Below are positions 17,352 through 25,545 of a stretch of 64,000 nucleotides of DNA, one piece after another; within the stretch, counting starts at the first letter, position 1, and each line of letters starts with the position of its first letter. Origin of the DNA: Plantactinospora mayteni (GTDB taxonomy: Bacteria; Actinomycetota; Actinomycetes; Mycobacteriales; Micromonosporaceae); the NCBI RefSeq assembly GCF_016862935.1, contig NZ_BONX01000003.1, positions 62,001 to 126,000 of the forward strand. Direction: 5' to 3'. A program made the position numbers and the translations under genes. The notes beneath the pieces were generated by a model, which was not told the DNA's origin, did no database searches, and saw only the letters and a program-made list of their open reading frames with translations.

Positions 17352-17918
17352 GTGCTTGAGGAGTTCATGGGCATTCCCGCCCACCCCTTCCTGGTCCATG
17401 CCGCGGTGGTCTTCGTGCCACTGCTCGCGTTGACCGCGGTCGGGTACGCGTTCCTTCCGTTCGTCCGCCCGCACCTGCGGTGGGTACTGGGACTGCTCGC
17501 GGTCGCCACCCCGCTCGCCGCGCTGGGAGCCAAGCTCTCCGGTGACCAGTTCCTCGCCCGGCTGGAGTCCCGCAACCGGGTCAGCCCGGAGTACGTCCCC
17601 CGGTTGGCCGAGCACCAGGACCTCGGCACCAACACCCTGTACGCGACGATCGCGCTCGGGGTGCTGACCCTGGCACTGGTCTTCCTGGTCAAGCCCAAGC
17701 CCCGGGTCACCGCCACGCCCGTGACCGTTGGGGCCGCCGGGACCGACGGGACCGGCGGGGACGCTGCGGCCGGTGCGACCGCCGCGACCGCCAAGGGGTC
17801 ATCGGTGCTGCTGACCGTGGTGCTCGGGGTGCTGACCCTGGCTGCTGCCGGGATCACCCTCTACTTCGTGTTCCGTACTGGTGACACGGGCGCCAAGGCG
17901 GTGTGGGAGGGCCAGTGA
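17352..17918 (+). CDS. DUF2231-family membrane protein
   Basis: A 188-aa membrane protein of unknown function. GTG 17352 has AGGAGG five bases upstream (17341-17346). The family hallmark is the N-terminal IPAHPFLVHAAVVFVPLLAL, with conserved His residues. Four hydrophobic segments can be counted: VVFVPLLALTAVGYAF, WVLGLLAVATPLAALGA, TLYATIALGVLTLALVF and SSVLLTVVLGVLTLAAAGI. The loop before the last is Ala/Thr/Gly-rich. Family members are often proposed to bind metal or haem through the histidines, but no function is established. It is monocistronic, ending at a strong convergent terminator. Confidence 0.85.
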   Translation: MLEEFMGIPAHPFLVHAAVVFVPLLALTAVGYAFLPFVRPHLRWVLGLLAVATPLAALGAKLSGDQFLARLESRNRVSPEYVPRLAEHQDLGTNTLYATIALGVLTLALVFLVKPKPRVTATPVTVGAAGTDGTGGDAAAGATAATAKGSSVLLTVVLGVLTLAAAGITLYFVFRTGDTGAKAVWEGQ

Positions 17919-17954
17919 TCCCCGCCTGACCACGGGCCCGGCCGACGACACGAC

Positions 17955-18021
17955 GACGCCGGCCCGCCCCCACACCCTCGGTCGGCACGGGTCGTCCGGG
18001 TGGGTGGGGCGGGCCGGCGTC
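17955..18021. terminator. Strong bidirectional terminator
   Basis: A 16-bp perfect stem: GACGCCGGCCCGCCCC (17955-17970) and its complement at 18006-18021, with a 35-nt GC-rich loop. On the plus strand it is followed by TTGTCGG. It lies between the convergent DUF2231 gene and the C39-type peptidase gene. Confidence 0.65.
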
Positions 18022-18050
18022 TTGTCGGTGCTACCGGCGGGTGGGTCGGA

Positions 18051-18908
18051 TCAGGACGAGTAGCCCCGGGTGGCCGCCCAGTTCGCCAGGTCGACGGTGC
18101 TCATCCAGTAGTTGCTGTCCTCGCCCGGGATGGCCGGGTCGGCGATCTTCACCGTACGGCCGTTGTCGCGGTAGCCGACCACGGTCAGGTAGTGCCCGCC
18201 GGGGTAGCTGTGCCAGCCGCCGTCGAGATCGGTGGCCGAGCCGGCGATGTTGACGACCACGGCGTACCCGCTGGTGACGGCGTGCACGACGTCCGCCTGG
18301 AGTCGGTCCATCTGGGCCGAGGTGGCCGCGCCGCCGGGGATGGCGGTGGTGCCGTAGAAGTCGGTACCAGTGATCTTGTTCAGCGCCCGGGTGGTGTCCT
18401 CGGCCGAGTTCGTACCGCTCGTCGTGGTGCCGAGTTCGGCGGCGACGGCGTCCTGGCTCGGCTGCTTGTCCCGGACGGTCAGCGCGATCCGGGTGGCGGC
18501 CGGGCCGCAGTACCAGCCGTTGATCTGGGTCTGGAACTGGTAGTCCAGCAGCTTCGACTTCGGGGGCGCCGGTGGCTTGCTCGGGGTGCTGGCCGGGGCC
18601 GCCTTCGCCTTGGTGGCCGCCGGGGCCGGTTCGGTGGTCGCCGGCTGCGACGGGGTCGCCGGGGCGGTCGTCTCCGGTGCGGTGCTCTCGGGTGCGGCGG
18701 TGACGGCCGCTCCGGCCTGACCCGCTGCCGGGGCGCCGAGTTCGGCGACCGCGACGGTCGAGGCGTCCGGGGTCTCCGCCGAGCCGGTCGAGGTCAGCAC
18801 GATCCCGGTGGACACGGCGGCGGCGAGTACCGCGGCCGAGGCGAGCGCGAGCCGGTTGCGCCGGCTCGACATGGCGGTCCTGAACCGCCCGTTAATTGCG
18901 TGCTTCAA
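18051..18908 (-). CDS. Secreted C39-like cysteine peptidase
   Basis: A 285-aa exported protein. TTG 18908 is preferred over the internal ATG 18872 because GGAGG (18915-18919) lies six bases upstream. The signal sequence is RRNRLALASAAVLAAAVSTGIVL, probably cut near GSAE. An Ala/Pro/Thr-rich linker (about 55-120) leads to a papain-like C39 domain: the nucleophile region YQTQINGWYCGPAATRIAL-type (QINGWYCGPAA seen), the histidine in GGHYLTVVGYRD and the aspartate in VKIADPAIPG. These are the Cys-His-Asp residues of the family. As a free-standing secreted form it probably cuts peptides or cross-links outside the cell rather than bacteriocin leaders. Substrate unknown. Confidence 0.83.
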   Translation of the reverse strand: MKHAINGRFRTAMSSRRNRLALASAAVLAAAVSTGIVLTSTGSAETPDASTVAVAELGAPAAGQAGAAVTAAPESTAPETTAPATPSQPATTEPAPAATKAKAAPASTPSKPPAPPKSKLLDYQFQTQINGWYCGPAATRIALTVRDKQPSQDAVAAELGTTTSGTNSAEDTTRALNKITGTDFYGTTAIPGGAATSAQMDRLQADVVHAVTSGYAVVVNIAGSATDLDGGWHSYPGGHYLTVVGYRDNGRTVKIADPAIPGEDSNYWMSTVDLANWAATRGYSS

Positions 18909-19743
18909 CGTTATCCTCCAGGGGAAATGCGCGTCATTGCTACCGGGGGGCATGGAATGACGCGACGTTTCTGTCGCTGCCGGAATGTGTCGCGGGTCGC
19001 GCGAAATCGCACGGGAAAGGTCCGCCGATTCGCATTCGGCGGGGTCGGACCGACGGTTGCGCCGACCGGTGGCTGCGCCGCTATCGGCGTACCGGTGGAA
19101 TCAGCGCCACCACGATCCTGGGCCGATCGGCGGCCTCACCGGGAACTGCCGGCCAGCTTGGCCGGCGGGCCCGGAGCGCCCACGCGTCGACGGCTTACGC
19201 GGCACAGATCGCTATCGGGCCAGCTTGGGGTGCCGGCCGGGGGCCGGGCGGTCCGGGACGGTCGCGGTGGCCGGGGGCGGCGCCGCGACGCAGCGAGGGA
19301 ACTGGGGGGACGGGCCGGGGCCCGGGTGATGCGGCACGAACAGCTACTCCTTCCGACACCGCCTACCGGGTTAGCTGACGGATTCGGGCGGGGAAGGCAG
19401 CCCTACCACGGGCCAGCGGCTCGCGGATTCACCCCAGATAACTATGGGTCCCCGGCTCGTTACCGAACGACTCGGCGGGTCCGCTCCGGTGTCACCCGCA
19501 TGGCGACCAAGGGGCCGGAGCAGACCCGCCGACATTACTGGCCGTGTTCTGCCGTTGCCAACCGCGCTGAACAGCGAAAACAGTGATTGAGAGCGCGATT
19601 GGGACGGCCGGCGGCCGGGATCCTGGGCCACCCCTGGCGGGCAGATAAACCAGCATGATCATGTACGCGTACGGTATGACGGAAATGACCGGCTTGGCGG
19701 GGTGGTCCCAGCATGGGACGAGGACTCCAGGAGGCTCCTTCCG
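18909..19743. other. Long intergenic region without a supported gene
   Basis: About 835 bp between the divergent peptidase and ThDP-enzyme genes. No frame shows recognisable protein sequence. It holds a short hairpin (GCCGGCCA-GCT-TGGCCGGC, 19148-19166). Near the plus-strand gene are two abutting palindromes at 19654-19672. The middle part (19250-19500) looks like unannotated spacer. Confidence 0.55.
19654..19672 (+). promoter_or_regulatory. Abutting palindromes upstream of the ThDP decarboxylase gene
   Basis: CATGATCATG (19654-19663) and GTACGCGTAC (19663-19672) share one base. They lie about 70-90 bp before ATG 19744 in a locally AT-richer stretch. A candidate operator; no regulator is assigned. 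Confidence 0.35.
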
Positions 19744-21345
19744 ATGACAACGGTGCACGAAGCGACCTACGACCTGCTCCGTTCCCTCGGCCTGACCACC
19801 CTGTTCGGCAACCCGGGCTCCACCGAGGAGCCATTCCTGAAGAACTTTCCGGCCGACTTCTCCTACGTCCTGGCTCTCCAGGAGGCCAGCGCGGTCGCGA
19901 TGGCGGACGGCTACGCCCAGGCCAGCGGCCGGCCGGTACACGTCAATCTGCACACCGCGCCCGGCACCGGAAACGGAATGGGCAGCCTCGTCACCGCCTG
20001 GCACAACAAGACACCCATGATCGTGACCGCCGGACAGCAGACCCGGACGATGAATTTGTCCGAGCCGATGCTGACGAATGTGCGCCCGACCCAACTGCCC
20101 GAGCCGTACGTCAAATGGAGTCACGAGCCACTGCGCGCGCAGGACATCCCGGAAGCATTCATGCGTGCGCTCGCCACCGCCGTACAGCCGCCGGCCGGGC
20201 CGGTGTACCTCTCCCTGCCGCTGGACGACTGGGACGAGCCGGCCACCGGCACCGCCCAGGTACGCCGGGTGAGCACCCGGGTCGCGCCCGATCCGGCGGA
20301 ACTGGACCGGTTCGCCGAGATCCTGGCGGCCAGCCGGCAGCCCATGCTGGTGATCGGCTCCGGAGTCGACCGGGCCGGTGGCTGGGCCGAGGCGGTCACC
20401 CTGGCCGAGCGGACCCGGGCACCGGTCTGGCAGCCGCCGTTCGCCGACCGGGTCGGCTTCCCGCAGGACCACCCGCAGTTCCAGGGACTGCTGCCGCCGG
20501 CGATCGGGCCGCTGGCCGAGAAACTTGTCGGCCACGACACCGTACTGGTGGTCGGTGCCCCGGTGTTCCGTTACTACCCGTACGTCCCCGGTCGGCAGGG
20601 CTATCTGCCGGACGGTACCCGGCTGCTGCACGTCACCGACGATCCGGCCGAGGCGGCCCGGGCACCGGTCGGGGACAGCCTGGTCGGCGACGTGACGCTG
20701 GCCTGCGCCGGGCTGGCCGAGCGGCTGCCGCCGACCGACCGGCCGATGCCACCGCCCCGGGCCGCCGCGCCGGACGGGGCCGACGGCACCCCGCTGCACC
20801 CGGAGGCGCTCTTCGGCGCGCTCGCCGCCGAGTGGCCGGCGGACGGGATCGTGGTCCCCGAGTCCCCCTCCAACCTCAGCGTGCTGCACCGGCAACTGAC
20901 CATCACCCGGCCGGGTTCGTACTTCAAGATGGCCAGCGGTGGCCTGGGCTTCGCGCTGCCGGCGGCGGTCGGCATCGCGCTCGCCCAGCGGGACACCGGG
21001 CAGCACCGGCCGGTGGTGGCGGTGATCGGGGACGGCTCGTTCCAGTACTCGCCGCAGGCGCTCTGGACCGCCGCCCAGCACCGGCTGCCGATCGTCTTCG
21101 TCGTGCCGGTCAACCAGGAGTACGGCGTGCTGAAAGCCTTCGCCGAGTTGGAGGACGCGCCGGGGGTGCCCGGACTGGAACTTCCCGGACTAGACATCCC
21201 CGGCATCGCCCGTGGCTACGGCTGCACCGCCTACCAGGTGGAGTCGGTCGACGAGTTCCGGGCGGCGTTCCGGGCGGCGCTCGGCACGGAGAGCCCGACC
21301 GTACTGGCGGTACCCATCACCCGGGACGTCGCCCCGCTGCTCTGA
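19744..21345 (+). CDS. mdlC: Benzoylformate decarboxylase-like ThDP enzyme
   Basis: A 533-aa thiamine-diphosphate enzyme expected to decarboxylate an aromatic 2-keto acid such as benzoylformate. ATG 19744 has AGGAGG nine bases upstream. The N-terminal domain has FGNPGSTEEPFLKNFP, LALQEASAVAMADGYAQASG (the glutamate that activates ThDP) and NLHTAPGTGNGMGSL (active-site His). The C-terminal ThDP fold has the GDG...N motif seen as VAVIGDGSFQYSPQALW followed by PVNQEYG. Where the P. putida enzyme has its second catalytic His in VFRYHQY, this protein reads VFRYYPY, so that residue is replaced by Tyr. Activity may therefore differ. It converges on a flavin amine oxidase gene, consistent with aromatic amine or amino-acid breakdown. 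Confidence 0.85.
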   Translation: MTTVHEATYDLLRSLGLTTLFGNPGSTEEPFLKNFPADFSYVLALQEASAVAMADGYAQASGRPVHVNLHTAPGTGNGMGSLVTAWHNKTPMIVTAGQQTRTMNLSEPMLTNVRPTQLPEPYVKWSHEPLRAQDIPEAFMRALATAVQPPAGPVYLSLPLDDWDEPATGTAQVRRVSTRVAPDPAELDRFAEILAASRQPMLVIGSGVDRAGGWAEAVTLAERTRAPVWQPPFADRVGFPQDHPQFQGLLPPAIGPLAEKLVGHDTVLVVGAPVFRYYPYVPGRQGYLPDGTRLLHVTDDPAEAARAPVGDSLVGDVTLACAGLAERLPPTDRPMPPPRAAAPDGADGTPLHPEALFGALAAEWPADGIVVPESPSNLSVLHRQLTITRPGSYFKMASGGLGFALPAAVGIALAQRDTGQHRPVVAVIGDGSFQYSPQALWTAAQHRLPIVFVVPVNQEYGVLKAFAELEDAPGVPGLELPGLDIPGIARGYGCTAYQVESVDEFRAAFRAALGTESPTVLAVPITRDVAPLL

Positions 21346-21379
21346 CGGTTCCGGCGCCGGACCGCCGCCCGGCGGGTGG

Positions 21380-22981
21380 TCAGCTCGCCATCACCCGCTG
21401 GTGCAGCGCGGTGACCACCGAGCGGGCCGAGACGAAGGCGCCGTGCTGCCAGGCCACCTCGTGGCTCAGCCAGTCACCCGCGAAGTAGACCCGACCGGCC
21501 GGCCGGAGCAACAGTTCGTAGCCGGCGGTACCGTGCGGCGGCGAGGTCCAGGCGCCCTCCAGATAGCGGGTCCGATCCCAGGCGTGTGAGTACGCCGTCA
21601 CCAGCTCGGAACGGTACTTCCCGCCGTGGATCTTCACGCCCTGCATGACCGCCCGCTCCTGGCGCTGCGCCGGAGTCAGCGCGCTGTACGCCCGCGCGTT
21701 CGCGCCGGTGTTGTAGTAGCCGACGATCAGGCCCCGCCGGCCGTGGAAGCCGTACGACGGGTACCAGATGTGCGACAGGTCGAGGTCGGTCTCCGTGATG
21801 CCGCCGTAGATCCGCTGGTCAAGCTCCCACCAGCGGCTCCGGTACTCCAGACCGATCTTGCCGGAGGCGGTGACCGGGAAGCTGCCGAGCGCCGCCGTCA
21901 GGCCGGTACCGAGGTTGTGCGGCACCCGGGCCATCAGGTGCGGCGGCAGGGTCGCCACGCAGAAGTCGGCCCGGACCAGGCGCTCCCGGCCACCCTGCCG
22001 GTAGGTCACCTCGACCCGGCCACCCCGGTCGGTCACCCCGGTCACCTCGGCACCGAGCTGGATCCGGTGCGTACCGATCGCCTTCGCCAGCGCCCGGGGG
22101 ATCTGGTCCATCCCGCCGACCGGCTGGAACATCAACATCGCCTGGTCATAGCCGAGTTCGAAGGAGAAGTACCGGCCGACGTTGCTGGCGAAGACGTCGG
22201 CCAGCGGCGGCGGGGCACCCAGCGGTACGCCCTCGTCGTTGCCCGCGCCCGGATAGCTGGCGTACCCTCGCCGGCCGGTGCCGGTGTACGCCCACCCACT
22301 GGTGCGACCGCCGATCGCGCCGTAGCTCTGGAGGAACGAGAGCAGCCGCTGCTTGTCGTCGACGGTCAGCCGGTCGTCCAGCGCTCCCTGGTCGGTCGCC
22401 TTGGCCAGCAGCTCGGAGACGTAGCCGTAGACGTCCGCCTTGGCGGTACGGTAGCGGACCGGCGAGGTCATCCCGGCCGACTCGTTGTAGATCCAGGCGT
22501 CCGCGTTGGCGTTGGTGAACACCTCCACCGGTACGCCCAGCTCGCGGCAGTAGTCCATGGTGACCATCCACTGCGCGATCCGGCCCGGGCCGGCGTTGAG
22601 ATACATCCCGTCGGAGAACCCGGCCCGCTGGGTGTGCCCGTCGAGATCGGTCTCCACGGTGCCGCCCCGGACGGTCAGGTTCCGGCCGCCGGCCCGGGAT
22701 CGCGCCTCCAGCACCGTGCAGTCGTACCCGGCCTTGCCCAGCTCGTACGCGACCGCGAGGCCGGCGACGCCGCCGCCGAGCACCACCACCCGGGCGCCGG
22801 ACCGGCCGGTCAGGTGGAAGTCGGCACGGGTCGGTGCCCGGAACGGCGGTGCCGCCGAGGCGGCGGTCGGGGCGAGCCCGAGCGCACCCATCGTGGCGAG
22901 CATCGCGCCCGCCCCGCCGCTGACGCCGACCGCACGCAGGAAACCGCGCCGGCTGACCGTGGACTGGTCGTACTGGTTCAT
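21380..22981 (-). CDS. Tat-exported flavin monoamine / L-amino-acid oxidase
   Basis: A 533-aa FAD enzyme oxidising an amine or amino acid with release of peroxide. ATG 22981 (MNQYDQ) is chosen because GGAGG lies just upstream and it overlaps the stop of a short leader frame. The twin-arginine signal is VSRRGFLRAVGVSGGAGAML, cleaved near ASAAP. The FAD motif is VVVLGGGVAGLAVAYELGKAGYD followed by EARSRAGGR. The C-terminal FAD segment reads GRVYFAGDWLSHEVAWQHGA, and KIGLEYRSRWWE is typical of the family. The convergent decarboxylase and the nearby AraC gene suggest a shared pathway on aromatic substrates; that link is inferred. Confidence 0.88.
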   Translation of the reverse strand: MNQYDQSTVSRRGFLRAVGVSGGAGAMLATMGALGLAPTAASAAPPFRAPTRADFHLTGRSGARVVVLGGGVAGLAVAYELGKAGYDCTVLEARSRAGGRNLTVRGGTVETDLDGHTQRAGFSDGMYLNAGPGRIAQWMVTMDYCRELGVPVEVFTNANADAWIYNESAGMTSPVRYRTAKADVYGYVSELLAKATDQGALDDRLTVDDKQRLLSFLQSYGAIGGRTSGWAYTGTGRRGYASYPGAGNDEGVPLGAPPPLADVFASNVGRYFSFELGYDQAMLMFQPVGGMDQIPRALAKAIGTHRIQLGAEVTGVTDRGGRVEVTYRQGGRERLVRADFCVATLPPHLMARVPHNLGTGLTAALGSFPVTASGKIGLEYRSRWWELDQRIYGGITETDLDLSHIWYPSYGFHGRRGLIVGYYNTGANARAYSALTPAQRQERAVMQGVKIHGGKYRSELVTAYSHAWDRTRYLEGAWTSPPHGTAGYELLLRPAGRVYFAGDWLSHEVAWQHGAFVSARSVVTALHQRVMAS

Positions 22982-23085
22982 CCTGCCTCCCCGCCGCGTC
23001 CGTCTTCGCCGCATCTGTCGTCGCGCTCGTCGTCACGGCCGTGGAGACCGAGCTGCCTGGTTCGTCGTCCACCGCTTTCGCTCAT
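22978..23085 (-). CDS. 35-codon leader ORF before the amine oxidase
   Basis: A frame starting MSESGGRRTR and ending GRGGEAG, whose TGA overlaps the amine oxidase ATG (ATGA, 22981-22978). A run of six G residues, GGGGGGA, sits just before its ATG as a strong ribosome site. The peptide is hydrophilic (Arg, Asp, Gly) with no family I recognise. It is probably a translational-coupling leader. It shares only the MSE start and the E-A-G end with the 27-codon modules. Confidence 0.5.
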   Translation of the reverse strand: MSESGGRRTRQLGLHGRDDERDDRCGEDGRGGEAG

Positions 23086-23223
23086 GCCGTCCCCCCTTCG
23101 AAGATCCGTGGGACGCCGAGTCTGTAAGGGGTGTGTTTCCGCGACAGAACAGAGAAGATTGCCGATTTGTTTCCAGGTCGACGCTAGCCGGACGACCCCC
23201 GAGCAGGCCGGATAGCCTCGCGG

Positions 23224-23247
23224 ACCGGACGGACATGTCCGTCCGGT
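23224..23247. promoter_or_regulatory. 24-bp perfect palindrome in the divergent araC/amine-oxidase interval
   Basis: The half-site ACCGGACGGACA is followed directly by its reverse complement. It lies about 140 bp from the leader ORF start on the minus strand and 124 bp before the AraC GTG. This is the best operator candidate in the window for control of the amine oxidase and the adjacent regulator. Confidence 0.55.
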
Positions 23248-23358
23248 TACCCCCGTCCGGTCCGCCGGACTTCTCGCCTCCGGCCGGTTCTCACCGCGCC
23301 GGCACCGGCCAGCGTGGACGGCGGTGAGCTGATTTGGCGGGTTCGATGTCCGCGTGTC

Positions 23359-23370
23359 TACACTGACGCC
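23359..23370 (+). promoter_or_regulatory. Leaderless -10 box of the araC-type gene
   Basis: TACACT (23359-23364) lies six bases before GTG 23371; a weak TTGGCG -35 is at 23334-23339. There is no ribosome binding site, so the transcript probably begins at or next to the start codon. Confidence 0.45.
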
Positions 23371-24333
23371 GTGCGCGATGCCCTGTCGAGCCTGCTCCAG
23401 GACGTCCGGCCCGAGGGCGTGATCTTCGACCGGTCGACGGTCCGGCCGCCCTGGTCGCTGCGGGTCGTGGAGGCCGCCCCGCTCACCCTGCTGACCATGC
23501 TCGGCGGGGAGGCGTGGTTGCGGCCGGACGGCGGCGCGCCGGTCCCGCTGCGCCACCGGGACGTGGCGCTCGTGGTCGGCACCGCACCGTACGAGGTCGC
23601 CGACGCCCCCGAGACCACCCCGCTGGTCGTGGTGCACGGCAACGACCACTGCACCACCCCGGACGGGCTCGCCGTCGACGAGGGACTTCCGATGTGCCGG
23701 ATGGACGGCGATCCGGCCCGGTCGGTGGTACTCAAGGGCACCTACCGGATCCGGGGCAGCGTCGCCCGGCGGGTCCTGACCGCACTGCCCCGGGTCGCTC
23801 TGGTACCGGCCGACCCCGCCGGCTCCCCGACCATGCAGATGATCGTCCAGGAGATCGGCCGCGACAAACCCGGCCAGCGGGTCGTCCTCGACCGCCTGCT
23901 CGACCTGCTGCTCGTCGCCACCCTGCGGGACTGGTTCGACCGGCCGGGCTCGTGCACGCCACGCTGGTACCACGCACACGGCGACCTGGTCGTCGGTCCG
24001 GCACTGCGACTGCTGCACGACGACCCGGCACACCCGTGGACGGTGGCGACCCTGGCCGCCAAGATCGGCATCTCCCGGGCGGCATTCGCCAAGCGCTTCA
24101 CCGAGCTGGTCGGGCAGGCACCGATGGCGTACCTCGCCGACTGGCGAACCTGCCTCGCCGCCGACCTGCTGCGGCAGACCGACGCCACCGTCGACGCCAT
24201 CGCCCGACAGGTCGGGTACGCCAACGGCTACGCCCTGAGCGTCGCCTTCAAGCGCACCCAGGGCGTACGGCCCAGCGAGCACCGTGCCGCGTCCCGGACC
24301 CCGGTGCCGGGGCCCGAGACGGTCGACCGCTAA
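23371..24333 (+). CDS. AraC-family transcriptional regulator with N-terminal cupin
   Basis: A 320-aa regulator. GTG 23371 fits the -10 box just upstream; the longer frame adds no conserved sequence. Residues about 20-180 form a cupin-like sensing domain (PPWSLRVVEAAPLTLL, LRHRDVALVVGTAPY). The C-terminal double HTH has WTVATLAAKIGISRAAFAKRF and ATVDAIARQVGYANGYALSVAFKRTQGVRPSEHR. Homologues often control adjacent reductases. Here the convergent MDR reductase ends six bases away, while the amine oxidase is divergent across a 24-bp palindrome. Which of these it controls is inferred. Confidence 0.9.
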   Translation: MRDALSSLLQDVRPEGVIFDRSTVRPPWSLRVVEAAPLTLLTMLGGEAWLRPDGGAPVPLRHRDVALVVGTAPYEVADAPETTPLVVVHGNDHCTTPDGLAVDEGLPMCRMDGDPARSVVLKGTYRIRGSVARRVLTALPRVALVPADPAGSPTMQMIVQEIGRDKPGQRVVLDRLLDLLLVATLRDWFDRPGSCTPRWYHAHGDLVVGPALRLLHDDPAHPWTVATLAAKIGISRAAFAKRFTELVGQAPMAYLADWRTCLAADLLRQTDATVDAIARQVGYANGYALSVAFKRTQGVRPSEHRAASRTPVPGPETVDR

Positions 24334-24339
24334 CGGCCG

Positions 24340-25404
24340 CTAGCGGGCCTCGTCGGCGAGCCGGACCAGCATCTTTCCGACGTTGCCGCCCCGGAGCATC
24401 TCCAGGAAGGCGCCCGGAGCCGCCTCGATCCCCTCCCGGACGGTGGTCGCGGTCCGCAGTGTGCCGTCGGCCAGCCAGCCGGCGGCCAGCGGAAGATACT
24501 CGGCGAACCGGTCCAGGTGGTCGGTCACCAGCATGCCGCGCAGGCTGAGTCGCTTGGTCAGCGCCAGCATCAGGTTGGTCGGGCCGGGCACCGGCGCGGT
24601 CGCGTTGTAGACGCTGATCGCGCCGACCAGCGCGACCCGGCCGCCGACGTGCAGGGCGGCCAGGGCTGCCTCCAGATGGTCGGTGCCGACGTTGTCCAGG
24701 TAGACGTCGATGCCGTCGGGCGCCGCCGCCGCCAACTGCGCGCCGATCGCATCCGCCCGGTAGTCGAGCCCCGCGTCGTAGCCGAACTCCTCGACCAGCC
24801 GCTTCGCCTTCTCCGGGCCGCCGGCCGAGCCGATCACCCGGGCCGCGCCGAGCCTGCGGGCGAACTGCCCGGCGAGCGAGCCCACCGCACCGGCGGCGGC
24901 GGAGACGAAGACCACGTCACCGGGGCGGACCGGGGCGGTGTCGGTGAGCGCGACGTACGCGGTCAGCCCGGGTATCCCGAGCACTCCGAGGTACGCCTCG
25001 GCAGGCGCGACGGCGGTGTCGACCACGGTCGCGGCGGCCGCGTCGAGGACGGCGTACTCGCGCCAGCCGAGGAAGTGCGACACGGTCGCCCCGACCGGTA
25101 CCGACGGGGCCTCGGAGGCGACGACCTCGCCAACCGCACCGCCGTCCAGAGCGGCACCGACCCGGAACGGCGGGATGTACGACTCCCGGTCGTCCATCCG
25201 CCCCCGCATGTACGGGTCGACCGACATCCAGGTGTTCCGCACCAGGACCTGCCCCGGTCCCGGCGCCGGTGCGGTGGTGCCGACCAGTTCGAAGTTCTCC
25301 GGACCGGGTTCACCCTGCGGCCGGACGGCCAGCCGGATCTCCCGACTGGTCAGTCCCGGGCCGGCGGATCCGGTCCCGGGGACAAGGATGGGTGCGTCGC
25401 TCAT
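24340..25404 (-). CDS. Zinc-independent MDR-family NADPH-dependent reductase (CurA-like)
   Basis: A 354-aa cytosolic medium-chain reductase acting on an alpha,beta-unsaturated carbonyl or similar compound. ATG 25404 gives MSDAPILVPG. It has the family opening VLVRNTWMSVDPYMRGRMDD, the NADP-binding VFVSAAAGAVGSLAGQFARRLG and ARVIGSAGGPEKAKRLVEEFG, and DVYLDNVGTDHLEAAL. No zinc-binding cysteines are visible. The C-terminal GGNVGKMLVRL is typical of the curcumin/prostaglandin-reductase branch. It converges on the AraC gene with only six bases between stops. Confidence 0.9.
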   Translation of the reverse strand: MSDAPILVPGTGSAGPGLTSREIRLAVRPQGEPGPENFELVGTTAPAPGPGQVLVRNTWMSVDPYMRGRMDDRESYIPPFRVGAALDGGAVGEVVASEAPSVPVGATVSHFLGWREYAVLDAAAATVVDTAVAPAEAYLGVLGIPGLTAYVALTDTAPVRPGDVVFVSAAAGAVGSLAGQFARRLGAARVIGSAGGPEKAKRLVEEFGYDAGLDYRADAIGAQLAAAAPDGIDVYLDNVGTDHLEAALAALHVGGRVALVGAISVYNATAPVPGPTNLMLALTKRLSLRGMLVTDHLDRFAEYLPLAAGWLADGTLRTATTVREGIEAAPGAFLEMLRGGNVGKMLVRLADEAR

Positions 25405-25533
25405 GCCACCGAGTCAACCGCGCCGAGCCGGGACGGTGAATGGCTCGGACGCTCGGAACGATGTCCGAACGTCCAGCCGGTCGCGGTCGGCACGGGTCCG
25501 CCGGACCCGCCGCGACGCCGAGCGGCCGGCGGG

Positions 25534-25545
25534 TACGGTGGCGCC
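25534..25545 (+). promoter_or_regulatory. Leaderless -10 box of the YbaK-type gene
   Basis: TACGGT (25534-25539) lies six bases before ATG 25546, with no ribosome binding site: the same spacing as at several other genes in this window. Confidence 0.4.

Noticed and set aside
18000-19586. 528-codon open frame across the peptidase gene and the following spacer
   Set aside because: It is antisense to the peptidase in its first half, and the second half has no recognisable protein features or conserved start.
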